Below, piece by piece: positions 1 to 14,461 of a stretch of 64,000 nucleotides of DNA (its first letter is position 1; every line of letters begins with the position of its first letter). The translations under genes were made by a program, and so were the position numbers. The notes under the pieces are model-generated. The model was not told where the DNA came from, searched no databases, and saw nothing but the letters and a program-made list of their open reading frames with translations. The stretch comes from Artemia franciscana (lineage: Eukaryota > Arthropoda > Branchiopoda > Anostraca > Artemiidae). Where the stretch lies: the NCBI RefSeq assembly GCF_032884065.1, contig NW_027062618.1:1141362-1205361 (forward strand), in the 5' to 3' direction.

Positions 1-2396
1 TATTTTACAAAAATGTTGTTATAAAAATTTACAGTATAATTTATTAAAATGTATGGACTACTAATTCACTTGTATTTTGTATATTTACAAAGTAAATAAA
101 ATTTATAATTTATGTTATTACAAAACTGTTATTGTAAAAATTGTTTTACAATTTTTAAAAATGTATGAACTAATAATTCACTTGTATTTTGTATGTTTAC
201 AAAGCAAATACAATTTAAAATTTACATTTCATATAAATGTTGTTATAAAAATTGCATTCCGATTATATAAAAATGTATGGACCAATAATAATAATTTGGG
301 CACTTCGTATCGAAGGAAATGTTGTAGAAACTTGGAAAACTCCGAAACTTCAAATGTTGATAGAAATTTTGAGATTGCCATTTGTTGTCGTAGAAATTTC
401 GAAAAAAAGCTCATTCGAATATATATGGAAAGGGATAGTGCCCTTTTTATTAGTCAAAAGTGATCGGAGGACGAACCCCCCCCCCCTTTCCACGTCTATC
501 AGTTCCAAAAACACATTTAATCACAATTTTGAGATAACCATTTTGTTCAGCATAGTTAGAGGGTCTGGAAATTCTGTCTTTGACAACTCCCATATCTTTT
601 CAAAAATGGAATATAATTTGCACTTTACTAAAAAAAATGGCTGTGGATTTTCAGTTTAGTATACATATACTGATATTTATTCCTTAAAGTTTTAATAATT
701 TGTAATTTATTAAAGTTAAAAACATTAAAACTTTTTAACGTATTTTGTTGATTTAAATCATACAACAAATAACCGAGTCAAACTCCAAACATGCAAAAAT
801 TAACATGAGTAGGGCTGACAAGCCCCAGTCCTTTTCTAATTTGTACTTTTACAGAACATAATTTGTACTTTATTGAAAACAAAACATATTTAAAATGTTT
901 TCACTTTGTTTTTACTTGTTTAAAATATATTTACTAGACATACGAAGGGGGGTCCTCCGGCTTGCACTCAAATTACAGCACGAGTGTCTGTTGCCTTTTT
1001 TAAGAATAGCAAGAGATTGGAGGACTAGCAGCCGTTCTCTCAAGCCCATTCATTTTGCAAACGCATTCAATCAAAATTTTGAGACAGCCATTATGATCAG
1101 CATAGTAGAACGGAACAGCAATTATGTCTTTAGGGATATTAGGCATGTCAACCCTCCACAATCATGCAGTTGGCTCGATATGCTTTAAAACTAAATTTTT
1201 CTTTAAAAATAAATAAAAAGGCATTGTATTAAATGGTTGGCAATAAGACACCTCAGTAATATATCGAGAATGAATGGAGGTATTAAGTTGAAACTTTTGA
1301 GGATACTACTATCTCTACTTTTGCACTTACAATTTAAATAAATAGAAAGATTTTAAGTTTTTCCATGTTGTGACAGAGCATAGATAGAATATTTTAGGAA
1401 TGATATTGAGTTTTATTTTTTAGGTTAACTTCAGAAACAATAAAATTAAATCAAAAATACTGTTTGTGTCAAAATTAAAAATTATTGAAAAAGTTTTCTA
1501 CTTATGTTAATTTTTGCTCGTTTTGAGTTTGATTCTGCTATTTATTGTAATTTCTGTTCGTTTTGAGTTTCATTTATTTATTGATATTGATTTGTGTTAG
1601 TTTTACGCTTGGAAAATTATTTGACTTTTTTTTTGCTTATTCTTTGCTTAATGAAGCTCTTTACTTTTCTTTGAAAAACTTGTCTTGTGAAAAAAAGTTT
1701 TTGGAATTAATATTTATAAAGAGAATAAAAAGGAATCGAGTCGTGTGTACAATTTGTCCCCATGTCAGTTCGAATGTTTTATGTATTGACCCATATTTCT
1801 AAATACATTTCTTAATGGAGTCCCTTTTAAATTAGTTCATGAAACCTATTGAAAATCTTTTTAATTCCCTATATTAGCCAGAGCCATCTACTTGACTTAA
1901 CTTGCTATTTGCAAGGCATAATGGTAGTATTATAGGTTATTTACAGTGAAGTGTATAGCCTATTTAATGCTGGACGGGTTCCCAAAAGGAGGGGGGAGCC
2001 AGGGAATCTTCTAACCTTTGGAAAACAATAAATGAATATTTAGTGGAAATTTGTGTAACAATTTGAAAAAAATGCACCACTCATGGTAAAACAAAAAAGT
2101 TTTTCTACCAATATCTCCCCCCCCCCCCCTCTGAGAAGATTCTTCTGGGGGCCTTGGAAAACTATTGGCAAACAACATGATGAAGACAATGTAATTATTG
2201 GCCGCAATAAAACTCAAGAGACTAATTTCCATAGTTCTTTTCTCTTCTATTTTGTAGTAAGCTTCTCTATTAGTAACTAACGTTTTTCATTTTAAATTAT
2301 TTCATTTCATATTTCATTTTATTTTAGTTTTGTTTTTCTTTCTAGTTTTCTTTTTTAGGTTTTATATTTTTGTATGTACACTTTATATTCTTACAG
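1..2396. other. Non-coding AT-rich stretch upstream of first visible SDR exon
   Basis: Probably intron or 5' part of the dehydrogenase gene whose exon starts at 2397. No convincing exon was found. It holds degenerate pieces of the dispersed repeat described at 20437: about 290-620 and 1010-1160 share the phrases 'caaaattttgagacagccat' and 'tatgtctttagggat' with the better copies. Poly-C tracts lie near 474-486 and 2107-2120. Short open frames here look like chance or repeat-derived frames. Confidence 0.5.
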
Positions 2397-2479
2397 GTAG
2401 CTGGGAAGAATAATATAAAAACTACAGTCGTATGTCCTTATTATGTGAAGACACCTCTATTCGAAGGGGCTTCTTCCAA
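2397..2479 (+). CDS. SDR16C-type short-chain dehydrogenase, internal exon (part 1 of 3 visible)
   Basis: This 83-nt exon is bounded by an acceptor (ttcttacag) and a strong donor (AA|gtaagt). It reads VAGKNNIKTTVVCPYYV then KTPLFEGASS, ending in phase 2. The pattern IKTTVVCPxxVKTxxF is the segment after the catalytic YxxxK helix in SDR16C enzymes (RDH10, SDR16C5, HSD17B11/13), where the strand and loop following 'CP' contact NAD(P). These enzymes oxidise or reduce retinoids, steroids or lipid alcohols on ER or lipid-droplet membranes. The Rossmann glycine motif and YxxxK are not in the window, so the 5' exons should lie upstream. Family assignment is firm; substrate is unknown. Confidence 0.85.
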
Positions 2480-4974
2480 GTAAGTGTTTGCTCTACTCTT
2501 ATTATTTTTCAAATTTAGAGTTGAATTACAAGATTCCTATAGAACAATGAATATGGCACCCCTTTAAGGTCAAAATTGGACAAAAAGGAGCCGAGATTAC
2601 GCATGATATCACCGACGTTGTCAAAAATGTAGTTGTCAGTGCGACAAAAAGAAAGTGACAAAATGGATTTGTCACTTTTCTGTGGACCTGATATTCCACA
2701 GTTTGGAACCAAGAATGACACAAGATTATTTAAATGTCATCTGAATTTGAGGAATTGTGACCGAGAATTTTAAGAATCACCAAGACTGCACCAAGTGAAG
2801 CAAAAGGATTGAGACAAAACGAAGCTCAAAATAAAAAAAAACTTTTTTTTTAAATAAAAGAAAAACTTTTTTGCATGCTGAGGGAGCGCAATGCGTGTCC
2901 GGGGGAAAATCATCCGATGCTTTCCGTGTTTTCCCCTCAGATATCTCCAGGCACCCATTTAGAGCTGGGGTGAGTCTTGATGAGCTTACAGAGTCACACT
3001 ATTATTTCAAACCAAATAACCAGCGATACCAGGGATTTCCCCTGCTGATAATTAAATCCTACACTTATAAAAAGAAATTAACGCCCAGAATTACAAAATG
3101 TACAAGAATGCATGAGTTGTCACCACAAATACATAAAACGCGCCAAGACTGCACCTAGTTTGAAATAACTCCTGAAGTCTCAATATTTTTATTTTGTATA
3201 ATCACAATAATTTTTTATGCCTCTTCCTCTCCCGTAAAAACATATAATATTCTCTAAAAACATGGTGTCACCCACCTACAGGGAACGTGAGCTGGGCTTA
3301 GACAGTCACGAGACAGGTTTGTTTTACCCTACAGGCGTTCAATGCCGTTGCTATAGTAATGCTGTGAAGTACGAGAGGAACCGCAGGTTTTATTGTTGCT
3401 TAGAAACAGTCTGCGTGACCTGTGTTCCAATTTTGAGCCCCCATCCCCTTTAAAAAGAAGAAGGATAGTAAAGAAGAGTTTGAAACAATATTTATTTGGC
3501 ACTAGCTTTTCAAACAAATTTCTTACAATTTTAAATTTCGAATTTTGTAATACAAGTTTGACATTGACGTAATTAAAGCCTGTCATTCATCAATCTTAGC
3601 CTGTTATTGACAGATATGACTATGGTGTAGTTTGACATAATAAAACTTAAGGCTAACCTGATCGCAAAAAAATCAACGCCATCTAAGATTCTGTTTAAAT
3701 TCATAACGATGTTCCAGTTTACCGTCATCATATGGGCCAGTACCTATTAGTTTGCTTTTGCTCACAATCATTATCAGCTATGCAACTTCCATGTATTATT
3801 CGCGAATATATATTATATATTAATTATTTAATTGTAATTGTATATTAATTATACGAAAGTGGGGAGAAAGAAACCCCTCCTTCATTCTTAGTCCAAAAAC
3901 CTTTCCTCAAAATTGAGAAATAGTTGGCTAAAAGCAGATCTTCATTTTATGAATATAGATAGGGCAAGAAAGATAGTCTATCCCTAAGAAATTCCTCGCC
4001 AGCTTAAAAGAAAATCTCAAAGCTTTTATTTCTCTCAATTTATTTAGTTTTTCGCTTCTATTAAATTTTTCAGGCCCTAAAAAAGGTTCTATAATTAGTC
4101 TAGGATATGATAGGAACTGAATCTTTAGAGGTTAAATGATCATATACGTTTGGTATTTTCATGATTTAGCTAGGTTTTTCATGGTTTTAGAGGGGATGTT
4201 GATCAAAACGGTGATTGAGTTTTGCTTTCAGGGGGTTTTTCTTCAGTTTCTGCGGTTTTCACTATTCATGCGATTTTTTTAGAAAAAAAAAACAGAAAAA
4301 AGATATAACGATTAATTAAATTTTCGGTTGCAGTCGAATATTTTTCTTATACGATAAATAACGTTTATAGGGATATCTAGAGTAAAATCTTGGAGGGGCG
4401 GAAGCTATGTCACAAGGGCTCCAATAATTGACCAAATTAACATCCGCTCCTGACGCCAGATTATTGATTTTCTTGTAAAATAAGTCCCGTACTTCATAAT
4501 TGCTGAACTGTTTATTAAAATTGTATGTGTTCATCTACTAAATTTATTTCTACATCCCCAACTACACCTAATTGTTTTGCCTAATCACATAGGGACCCTA
4601 TTTTCACAAACTTACGTAAACCTGTTGCTACACTTCAGCGTCAGTATACCTACATAGACTTGTACATGAACTTTCCTAGAAAAGGACAAAGACAATAGAC
4701 CATCTGCTGATAAAAGGCAGTGTTCCAGAAATACGATCAAACAGCACCATCTATAGCTACGGCTAACTTCTAAAAATTGTAATCTGCTTGTTGTATCGAG
4801 ACCTACAGAAATGAATTTTCTCAATTGACATCCCTGCCCCAGACCTTCAGTAAAAGGGGTAGGCTACAGTGTTTTGTTAAACAGTAAACAAGGTTAGGAT
4901 TCAAATGTTTAAATTTTAAAGTTACATTGTTGCTATTAACTTAAAAATCATATAATTTCCATGCCTTTCTTTAG
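2480..4974 (+). other. SDR gene intron
   Basis: Intron of about 2.5 kb between two exons that join in frame (AA + A gives Lys). It contains a SINE-body copy (2876-3050). The rest is AT-rich, with no other recognisable gene. Confidence 0.7.
2876..3050 (-). repeat. Partial SINE body (same family as 18215-18556)
   Basis: It shares with the 18.2-18.5 kb element the blocks 'gcaatgcgtg', 'catccgatgctttccgtgtt', 'tccaggcacccattta', 'gcttacagagtcacac' and 'accagcgataccagg'. The order and spacing match, which shows a dispersed family. The tRNA-like head of the fuller copy is missing here. Strand is given relative to the tRNA-like head of the other copy. Confidence 0.65.
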
Positions 4975-5091
4975 AATTCTACCGATATTAGAACCAGAGC
5001 AGGTCGCTGCCGAGACTATCAACGGAATTTTAACTAACAAAGAGATGGTCATCATTCCCGGATCATGCGCAGTACTAGCCGCCTTAAAAAC
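4975..5091 (+). CDS. SDR16C-type short-chain dehydrogenase, penultimate exon (part 2 of 3 visible)
   Basis: This 117-nt exon follows a pyrimidine-rich acceptor (cctttctttag) and ends at a donor (AC|gtaagt). With the two bases carried over it reads KILPILEPEQVAAETINGI, then LTNKEMVIIPGSCAVLAAL and KT. The signature LPxLEPExVAxxxxxGILTxxxxxxIP is typical of the C-terminal half of HSD17B11/13 and SDR16C5, where 'LEPE' opens the last Rossmann helix. Phases on both sides (2 in, 2 out) match the neighbouring exons exactly, which strongly supports a real spliced gene and not a retrocopy. Confidence 0.88.
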
Positions 5092-5564
5092 GTAAGTGAT
5101 ATATTTACTACTATTTCTCATTTGTGTGATTTATTTGTAATGTATTTGCTACTACCTATTTCAGGTATACTTGAAAACTTTGAGACTGCAAATAAGTTCC
5201 GAAACCGTGAAAAACTGTATCCCAGTCTGTAAAAACTGTTGCTTGGCCTGGAAAGGCGTTACTATCGGAAAGTGGTGTGAAATGGGAGTTTTGGGTTTTT
5301 TCCTGCTCATAGAAGTCAAGATTTACGAAAGGTGCTTAGTTCTTCAGTATTCAAATTAATATAATACTTGCCTGACAAAAATCCCGCTTTCAAGCCCAGG
5401 CTTATACGCAGAAATTTTTCGAGGGGGGGGGGGGGGGTAAATTTTACTGAATTTTTGGGTGATTCTTAACCAAATTATATTTTTTTTAATATCAATTTTA
5501 AAATTTATTTTATATCCCTCTTAATTTCTAATATTGCTTTCTACTTTCAGTTGAAAAAGCTTAT

Positions 5565-6230
5565 TTTTTTAATTGGTTCCAGCTCGTTTTTCAAATAATG
5601 TCGGGAAATCCAGCTCCTTTCGATGGATTATTCCCTCTCCCCACAGAAAATTCCTCAGAGTAAAGTTCTCCCATGTAAAATACCACCCCCTGTTTTGGAA
5701 AATCCCTCCGGACAATTCCATCTTCGATGAACATCTTCCGGGAAAATTTCTCGCGGACGATTTCACTTGAAAAGTTCTCCTTTGCATACTTTCATTTGAA
5801 AAGGACTTTAAATTCCTAACCGTTTTTCAAACCTTGTCGGAAAATCCACCTTCTGTGGAAAATTTTTTCCGGAAATCTCCACCCCCCGTGAAAAGTTGCA
5901 TCCGCGGAAAATTGCCACATGGAGAATTTCTCCTGTGAACCCACCCCCCTCCATGGGAAAAATTTTCCAAACAGCTTTTACTCTGCTGAAAATTCTGCCG
6001 GAGTATTTTCACATGTTAAATTTAGTCGGCAAAGATGCTTTCACAAATAGAAAAATTTCGTGTAGGAATCATGGTTAAGTTCATCCAGTGTAAAATTTCC
6101 CCTGAAAAGCTTACCCCTGGAAAATTCCCTCCCCCGTGGAAAATCCTCACCCTCGAAAATTTCCTCACCCTCGAAAATTTCCTCACCCTAAAAAGAAATG
6201 TCGATAAAGTTCCCAATAGCAAATACTATA
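5565..6230. repeat. Degenerate GGAAAATTCC-type motif array
   Basis: Motifs of the form TGGAAAATTCCxxCC recur every 20-40 bp on this strand, for example 'gtggaaaattttttccgg', 'cgtgaaaagttgcatccgcgg' and 'ctcgaaaatttcctcaccct' twice in a row near 6147-6188. A shorter copy of the same phrase set lies at 39600-39690 beside a dispersed-repeat copy. The apparent ORFs on both strands come from this array and are not genes. Confidence 0.55.
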
Positions 6231-6239
6231 CCTAAACAA

Positions 6240-6720
6240 CGGGTAAATCTCGTAACTTACAGCCGTTTCCCCAGGGGTTTTGGGGAGTCACTTTATCCCC
6301 AAATATAAGTTATTGGACCTTTCAACTATGCTGAACAATCAAAATTTTGTTGGAGGGGGGGGCTAGCTGTCCTCCAATCTTTTTGGCCACTTAAGAAGAG
6401 CACTTGCTTTAATTTCCGATCAAACTAGACCTCTCAATGCCTTAATATCTCCTCCATACCTTGCTCTTTACGCCAAAGTTTAACTGTTGGTCCCATTTTT
6501 TTCAGAACGACACCTGAAACACAAGGGCCGTTTAATTAGAATTGAAATATTTTTAATACTGCTAAAAACTTTAGCATGAAGAGCAAGGTGTTGCTGAGGG
6601 GAGCAACCCCTTCATATACGGAAAAATTTCTGGTCGTTCTGAGTTTTAATATTGCTCTTTACTTCCAGTCGAAAAAACTTGTTTTGTAATTCAAAACATA
6701 AAAAATATTGAAAAACTTTT
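6240..6720 (-). repeat. Dispersed hairpin-headed repeat, 3' portion
   Basis: On the minus strand this carries the family phrases 'gaagtaaagagcaatattaa', 'ccttgctcttcatgctaaag' and 'gaggggagcaac' seen at 21660-21940 and 59930-60200. Two oppositely oriented 'ccttgctctttacgccaaag' type arms (6460-6482 and 6568-6592) can fold back on each other. Confidence 0.55.
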
Positions 6721-8526
6721 GTCCGAAAAAATGTCTAAACTTGTTTGCCGAAAGGGAGCAACAGCTTTATGTTTCTTACATCGTGGAAAACTAAATAATA
6801 TTTCCTCCAAAAGGCCTTGTAAGACTTTTTACATTACTTTTGTCTCCCCAGTGAGGTTTTCGCTTTCCCCTAATGAATCTCGGACAAATCTTCTGGGAAA
6901 TGGATTGTCTTCTTACTGATGTCTCTTCTTACTGATGCAATTGGAGCATTTATCAGCACTTGTACAAACTAATTAATTGGATCTCATGTAGTTACATTTG
7001 GAAAAATGAGACTTTAGAGGAAAAGGCATATAATTAAAAAAAAGAGCAGATCAAACTTCACGTTATATTTGGGATTTTTTTTATACCCGAGCCGCATTAT
7101 AGTAACATTGTATTCTGGTACTTGTAACAGTTTGGCAGTTATGATTCCAGTGATTATTGTATTTTGAAGGAGTATTGAATGGGAAATGATATGGTTTATT
7201 TCTTTCTTTTTTATCTGGTTTCTGTCCTACAAGCAATTATTGCTGCCAGCATTATAAAATCAAAATCACATGTGGTTGCGGTACTGATAATATATCCGAT
7301 TTTAAATTTTCTGAGTTAAGCAGAGTTCAACTTTCAAGCATAAATTTATGTTTGACCAATCAGAGTAATGATCAATATGTTTGTACCAGTCAGAGTGACC
7401 AATCAGAGTGAAGGCTTTTTTTTAAATTAGAAAAGATGAAAAATCTGTATGTTATTTTTGGCAGGAGATACAAAGGCTATGATGATGCTTAGGAATGTTT
7501 TATTGTTGATTTAGGCTTTCTAAGTCCATTTCTTGTCAGGTTAATTTTTAGCTTCTGTTGTGCAGTTGCGACGTTAACGTAGACAATTTCTATTATAATA
7601 TAAATATATGTATTTTATATCTATTTATCTATATTTATCGAATTATAGATCGTCAATTTATAATATAAATAGATAATTTTTAAACCTCTCTGCCTTTTTA
7701 TGTATGAGTTGTAGAAAAAAATATAAAAAAAAGTTAAAATTTTTAACAGAAAAGTGAAAAATCAACGAAGTTCACCTAAGATTCAGTTCAACGAAGTCCA
7801 ACTAATCGGTGAAGATAGCTGAATCTCACAAAAAAAAACCTAGAAACCCATTTTGAGATTCTAGGAAGTGGAACGTTTTAATACTATTATTCTGAAATCA
7901 TATTTATGTTTCACTATCCTCCTGCAGTTCCATTTCGTCACTATAATGAACCCATTCTAATACAGGAATTGGATATAAAATAAAAAAAATTGCAAGTTGT
8001 ATTAAAGCATTATAAGAAATTTTTTTTTTGCAAGTAGGCAAATTACAAAATTTGCCTTTCGCTTCAAAAAATTCATATATACATACAAACTAATAATGAT
8101 AAGTTATTTATACAGAATGCTGAATTGGAAAGCTGTGTACGCAGTTCTTCATGTAACAGGTATAACTGCCTCCATGGATGAGTTCCGTGGACGAAAAGTA
8201 CCCTTAAAGGGTGACTAGAGCAACCCAAAGGTACGAAAAAGGACTATGTTTCCCCAAGGGTCCTTGTGTGTTGCTTTTTGGGGCTTATAGTACAAGTATA
8301 CTTTACTTATGCATGACAAGCATGTCTCGTGTGTGATATTCCTTTATTGGGTAGTTTTCCATTTTGTGTATTTTATTATCATTTATTTCTTTCAATTTTA
8401 AGGAAACATAACTCACCTTTTGGAATATTTTTAGATTCACATTTCTTTCAAATTTTGTATTCCAATTTTTTAAATTTTTTAATGGTTTTTCGTTGTCTTT
8501 TTCCACTGCAGAAAAACATAGAGAAA

Positions 8527-9330
8527 CAAATCACTAAAATGGAGATAAATTACTGTTGGCAACCCTGAGCATGACACTGCTGCACAGCAGGGTTTCTAAT
8601 CCTAGTCAAATATCCCTCAAAAGGAAAATCTCGCTATCCTCTTGAAATATCTCATATCTGCATAAATTAAGACAATTTGACTTACCTCTTAAAGATATTT
8701 TTTCGATCTTTACATTTCTCTCAAATATTTGTATTTCTTTCATTCATATATTTTCGATTCTTATTATTTTTTATTAGTTTTTTGTTGCTTTTTCCCCCTG
8801 CAGGAAAAAAAAAACAACAGAAAAACAAATCTCTTAAAATGGTGGTAAAGTACTATTGGCGATCCTAATTATGGCACTTGTCTACAAAGTAGGGCTACTT
8901 ATCAGCCAATACGAAAATCTCATTACCCTCTGAAAATACCTCGTGTCTGCATGAATTAAGAAAAAATAACTTACCTCCTAGAATTATTTTCAATATTTAC
9001 ATTTCTTTCAAATATTTTTAGTAAATTGCTATTGTCAACCCTCATTATGACACTTGTCTGCCAATTACGGTTACTTATCAGCCAGTCTGCCAAAGCGAAA
9101 ACCTCCTTACCCTCTTAACATATCCCATGACTTCATAAATCAAGAGAAAAAACTCATGTTCTGAAAGATGCAATCCCAATTATTTTTATTTCTTAAAATC
9201 TTTATTCCGTTTTTTTTTTGTTTATTTTTCTTTATCGTTCCTTCACATGAATTGTATTGCCTAAACCTAAATTATCCGTACACAATACCCTGTACTGAAG
9301 TAATTTGTAGGTCTTTCTATGTCGCTATCC
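8527..9330. repeat. Repeated block, three divergent copies, fourth at 11580
   Basis: Blocks starting near 8545, 8845 and 9025 share 'aaattgctattgtcaaccct', 'tatgacacttgtctgcca', 'cggttacttatcagccagt' and 'aaaatctttattccg'. Copies are about 180-300 bp apart and moderately diverged. The 9025 block matches 11580-11885 best, through 'cacatgaattgtattg' and 'gaagtaatttgtaggtcttt'. Origin unknown; no coding potential seen. Confidence 0.6.
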
Positions 9331-10309
9331 CTTTTTGGTTGGTAAAGTGTCCATATCTCTTTTTATATGTTCCCGGAGAAATTGTTAAAAGTCATGGTAG
9401 TCTACATTGTAAGTGATGATCGTTTTCTGTCTCGTGTTACCATGTCCATGAAGAACACGCCTAATTTCTTTTATTGTTAATATCTAAGAATAAGTACTAC
9501 AATTTCTAACGTAAAGAGTTATGGTGAAGCTCCTGTTTCCAAAAATGGCAGGTTCCTGGTGAATATCCTTTAATATGAACCCTAGGACCAAATGACTGAT
9601 TGGACCTTAATATCTAAAGGACCCTAGGAAACAAAAGAATGACATAAAGAGCCACATTACATTTGTAACAGATTAGGGTTCTCTTAAAGATTAGGGTCAG
9701 CTTGACTTTTGGCCTTGATGCCTGGATTATACCGTCTAGGACTTGAGGTTCGACTCAAAAACAAAATTAAACAAATAGAAACGGAGAATGAGCTTTTTTA
9801 AGGCCAACGAAGATACTGGACGAATAAAATAAATGTTTCGGTCTCCCGTCTTCAGCGCTATAAGGGAAGCTTGAAACAATATACATTTTTTTCAGTATTG
9901 TTCGTCCGTTTTCTTCTAGTATGTTAAATCCTTGTTGTCCATTATTTGTTTTGGCCTTAAAAGGGCCCATCTTCGATCTTTGTCCATTTCCATTTCCATT
10001 TCCAAGTCCATTTCTGATTCTACGTGGCCGAGTCAGTTCTTCGGAAGCAATGGGCTAGAACCTTGAAAACGGAAGGACCTTAATGCCTGAGGCTTCTTAC
10101 TCTTAAACACAAAAGATCCGTCGTATATTCGGCACACGGTGTGTCTAACCGAATCCATCGATAGGTTTGATGTTTAAATTTTTCAAGTGTCTTTAACTCT
10201 CATTACAATATTTAAAATAAGGCAACTCGAAAAAGTTCTAAACAAAACTCACTTTCTAGTGACGCATGTAACACAGGCTCTAGTTGTAATATAACATCTT
10301 TCTTTTCAG

Positions 10310-10406
10310 GATCATTCCCTTCAAGGCTTTCATGAAATTGTTTGAAGGGCTTGGAGGAGCTGTTCTTTTGGAAGATTTTGAAGGGTATACAAAAAAACGA
10401 AGTTAG
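10310..10406 (+). CDS. SDR16C-type short-chain dehydrogenase, terminal exon with stop (part 3 of 3 visible)
   Basis: The acceptor tcttttcag precedes 97 nt that complete the Thr codon (AC+G). They read IIPFKAFMKLFEGLGGAV then LLEDFEGYTKKRS and a TAG at 10404-10406. HSD17B11/13 and SDR16C5 likewise end with a short basic tail after a hydrophobic helix that follows '..L..ILP'. The three visible exons together give about 98 residues, roughly the last third of a 300-residue SDR. No canonical AATAAA is seen within the first 100 bases after the stop. Confidence 0.85.
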
Positions 10407-12439
10407 CCATTTTATATTCCTATGTGATCTCTTGGAATAGATTATTTAGTTACCTTATTAAACATATATGGTTTTACTTCGTAACTACTTTCTGTGTGAA
10501 CTGTTTGAAAGGGTCTTTCAGATAGTGCTTTCTAACGGACTATCACTTCCGTAAAAAAAGCAAAGCTGACCAACAGGGATGGCTAAAAGGGGGTGAGGGG
10601 GAGGTGACTTACCCCCTGGTTTTTGCGAAGTCGTATTAGTCGTTTATTTTGACGTTATTGAGGTCCCAGGTGCTCAATTCTCATTTCCTTCTCGTGAAAA
10701 AACTTTTGCATTTTCAAACTTATCGGTAAAGAAATGGCTCATTTTGACTCAGCTTCAGTCGTAGATACCAAAAACCGATTTTGCATGTAAATAGAACAGA
10801 GTCGCTTTATTTCATCGTTTCATTTCATTTTTAAATAGAGTCGTTCATATTAAACCCAGTTTAAAGGGACTTCACTGGTAGCACATGAAAAAATGCTTAT
10901 GTTCGCGTATGATTTGTTTCTGTCTGGTCGTTCAGATCTAGCCACTACTTTGTGTGAAATCATTAAGTCGGATTTTATGGCCTTACCCAGTTCCGAGGTG
11001 CTCAATTCAGTCAGAGAGACAGTCTAGGTAGTATTTTCCTTCCCCTGAAAGGACTTTGGGATTTTCAGACTTTTAGGCAGATTTTTAGGTTAATGCTAGC
11101 ACTGCGTAGCTTCATTTGTAGATATAAAAAACCGAATTTGTGTGTAAATAGAATAGAGTCGTTTTATTTTATCGTTTAATTCTTATTTTCAATAATTTTG
11201 GATTTAAACAAAGTCATTCAAATTAAGCCAGGTTTAAAGGGACTGGACTGATAGCCTAGAAACTCGTCTTCAAAATCTGTTTGTGCTCGCATATGATGTA
11301 TTTCTGTTGGATGGTTCAGTAGTTTGGGAAAGTTCAACTGAAGCCTGATAAGGTAATATGAACAAGCTAAAAGTAAGAGACAAGGTTTCGTGCATGGAGT
11401 GTCGGTTAAACTTTGACTATGAGTGGAAAAGAAGGCAAGACATTTTTAAATGCAGTGGAAAAGTAATAAGAATTTAAAGAGAAAATCCTTTGAAGGCAAG
11501 TGTATACAGGACAGTGAACAAAAAATCGATTACATTACGAGGTTGAACAGATGTAACGCTTGAAAGGACAAGCAAAATTTGGCTAAATTGCTATTGGCAA
11601 CCCTGCTTATGACACTTGTCTGCCAAGTACGGTTACTTATCAGCCAATCTGCCAAAGCGAAATCCTCATTACCCTCTTAAAATTCTCATGACTTCATAAA
11701 TCAAGAGGAAATAAAACATCTCCTAAAAGATGTGATTTCAATCTTTTCATTTTTTAAAATCTTTATTCCGTTTTTTATTTATTTTTTATCTTTTCTTCAC
11801 ATGAATTGTATTGTCTAAACGTAAACTATCCATGCATAATACCCTCCACTGAAGTAATTTGTAGGTCTTTCTATGGTCACGGTATACTTTACGTCAGTTT
11901 TTGAGCCCAAAATTCTGTACCCAGAATTTTTTCCCCAGGAAAAGATTGTTATTGAAGACGCTGGGATAGGTAATTCAAATTTGCCTAAGAAAGTAATAAG
12001 GAATATTAAAAATTATAAAGAACAGTAATTAGAAAAGAAATTATTCCAAATTCGTACCTCCGGCTCTTTACGATAATTTTGATGCTACGCAATCGATCGA
12101 GACAAAATGATGAGAAGGAGTAAAATTTAGGGCAAGAGGTTTCCGATCAAAGACCCAACAAGGTATTTTTCACATGTGTTACCAAGATGGAATACATTAT
12201 ATCGTTATTTTCTGGTTCCAATGACAATGTCAAAACTGTAAAAAAAAAAATTACGTTGAATGCAAGAGCTATCATGGTGAAAATACAATCTATGTCATCT
12301 CCTTTTTTTGAGCTATGTAAAGAGTTAAAAATAGACTGCACTGAAGAACTTCTTAATATTTCAACAATTAGTGGAGTTCTTTTTGAAAGTCATAGTGAAG
12401 ATTTTGAATTTACAGTTCACAAAGGTCAAGGAATAAGGA
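10407..12439. repeat. Intergenic repeats: duplicated block 10620-10930 / 10965-11310, and block 11580-11885
   Basis: Two tandem, diverged copies share 'ttccgaggtgctcaattc' or 'tcccaggtgctcaattc', 'aaataga.cagagtcg', 'ggtttaaagggact' and 'gcatatgatg.atttctgt', with a period of about 320-350 bp. 11580-11885 is the fourth copy of the block described at 8527. No host exon was recognised. The remainder, to 12440, is AT-rich. Confidence 0.5.
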
Positions 12440-14068
<1,629 letters not shown>

Positions 14069-14413
14069 CTAGCTGTTGGAAAATTATATTCCCTGTGTCC
14101 CAGTCGTCATTTGCGTCCCGGTGTCCCAGTCTGTAATTTCTCTTTGAGTGTCCCGGTCGTCATTTATATTCCCTGTGTCCCGGTCTGTATATGCATTCGT
14201 TTTTGAATTGGTATATGATGAAAGAAATTTTAGTTTTTTTCCTTTTTTCTTTTTAGTTTTTTTTGGTTTTTACCTTTTTTTAGTTTTTTTAGTATTTTTT
14301 TTTCTTTTTAGTTTTTTTGTAGTTTTTACCATTTTTAGTTCTTTTAGTATTTTCTTTTTAGTTTTTTTTTGTACTTTTTACCTTTTTTAGTTTTTTTTCT
14401 TCTTTTGTATTAA

Positions 14414-14461
14414 TGCTAAAGCCAAGGTTCGAACCTGGAACCTCTCGGACCTAGAACCTGG
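14414..14461 (-). pseudogene. Partial tRNA-like sequence (B box only)
   Basis: The minus strand contains the B-box/T-arm part 'ccaggttcgaaccttggctt' of the tRNA-like unit found complete at 15041-15120. The A-box half is replaced by Helitron internal sequence. Confidence 0.6.

Larger units (their letters stand above)
5092..10309 (+). other. SDR gene last intron, 5.2 kb, repeat-filled
   Basis: The large intron holds three repeat zones: 5565-6230 (GGAAAATT-rich motif array), 6240-6720 (dispersed repeat with internal inverted arms) and 8527-9330 (repeated block). 6720-8527 is AT-rich with short poly-A/T runs and a small direct repeat 'gaccaatcagagtga' near 7355-7411; no gene is visible. 9330-10300 shows nothing recognisable. 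Confidence 0.6.

Noticed and set aside
1690-1800. Translation RVVCTICPHVSSNVL resembles the SDR 'VCPxxV' segment
   Set aside because: No suitable splice sites or flanking SDR sequence, and the genuine exon with the same segment is at 2397. Probably chance, at most a decayed duplicate.
5565-6235. Open frames on both strands rich in Gly/Phe/Pro
   Set aside because: They come from the GGAAAATTCC motif array, overlap each other on both strands and have no domain.
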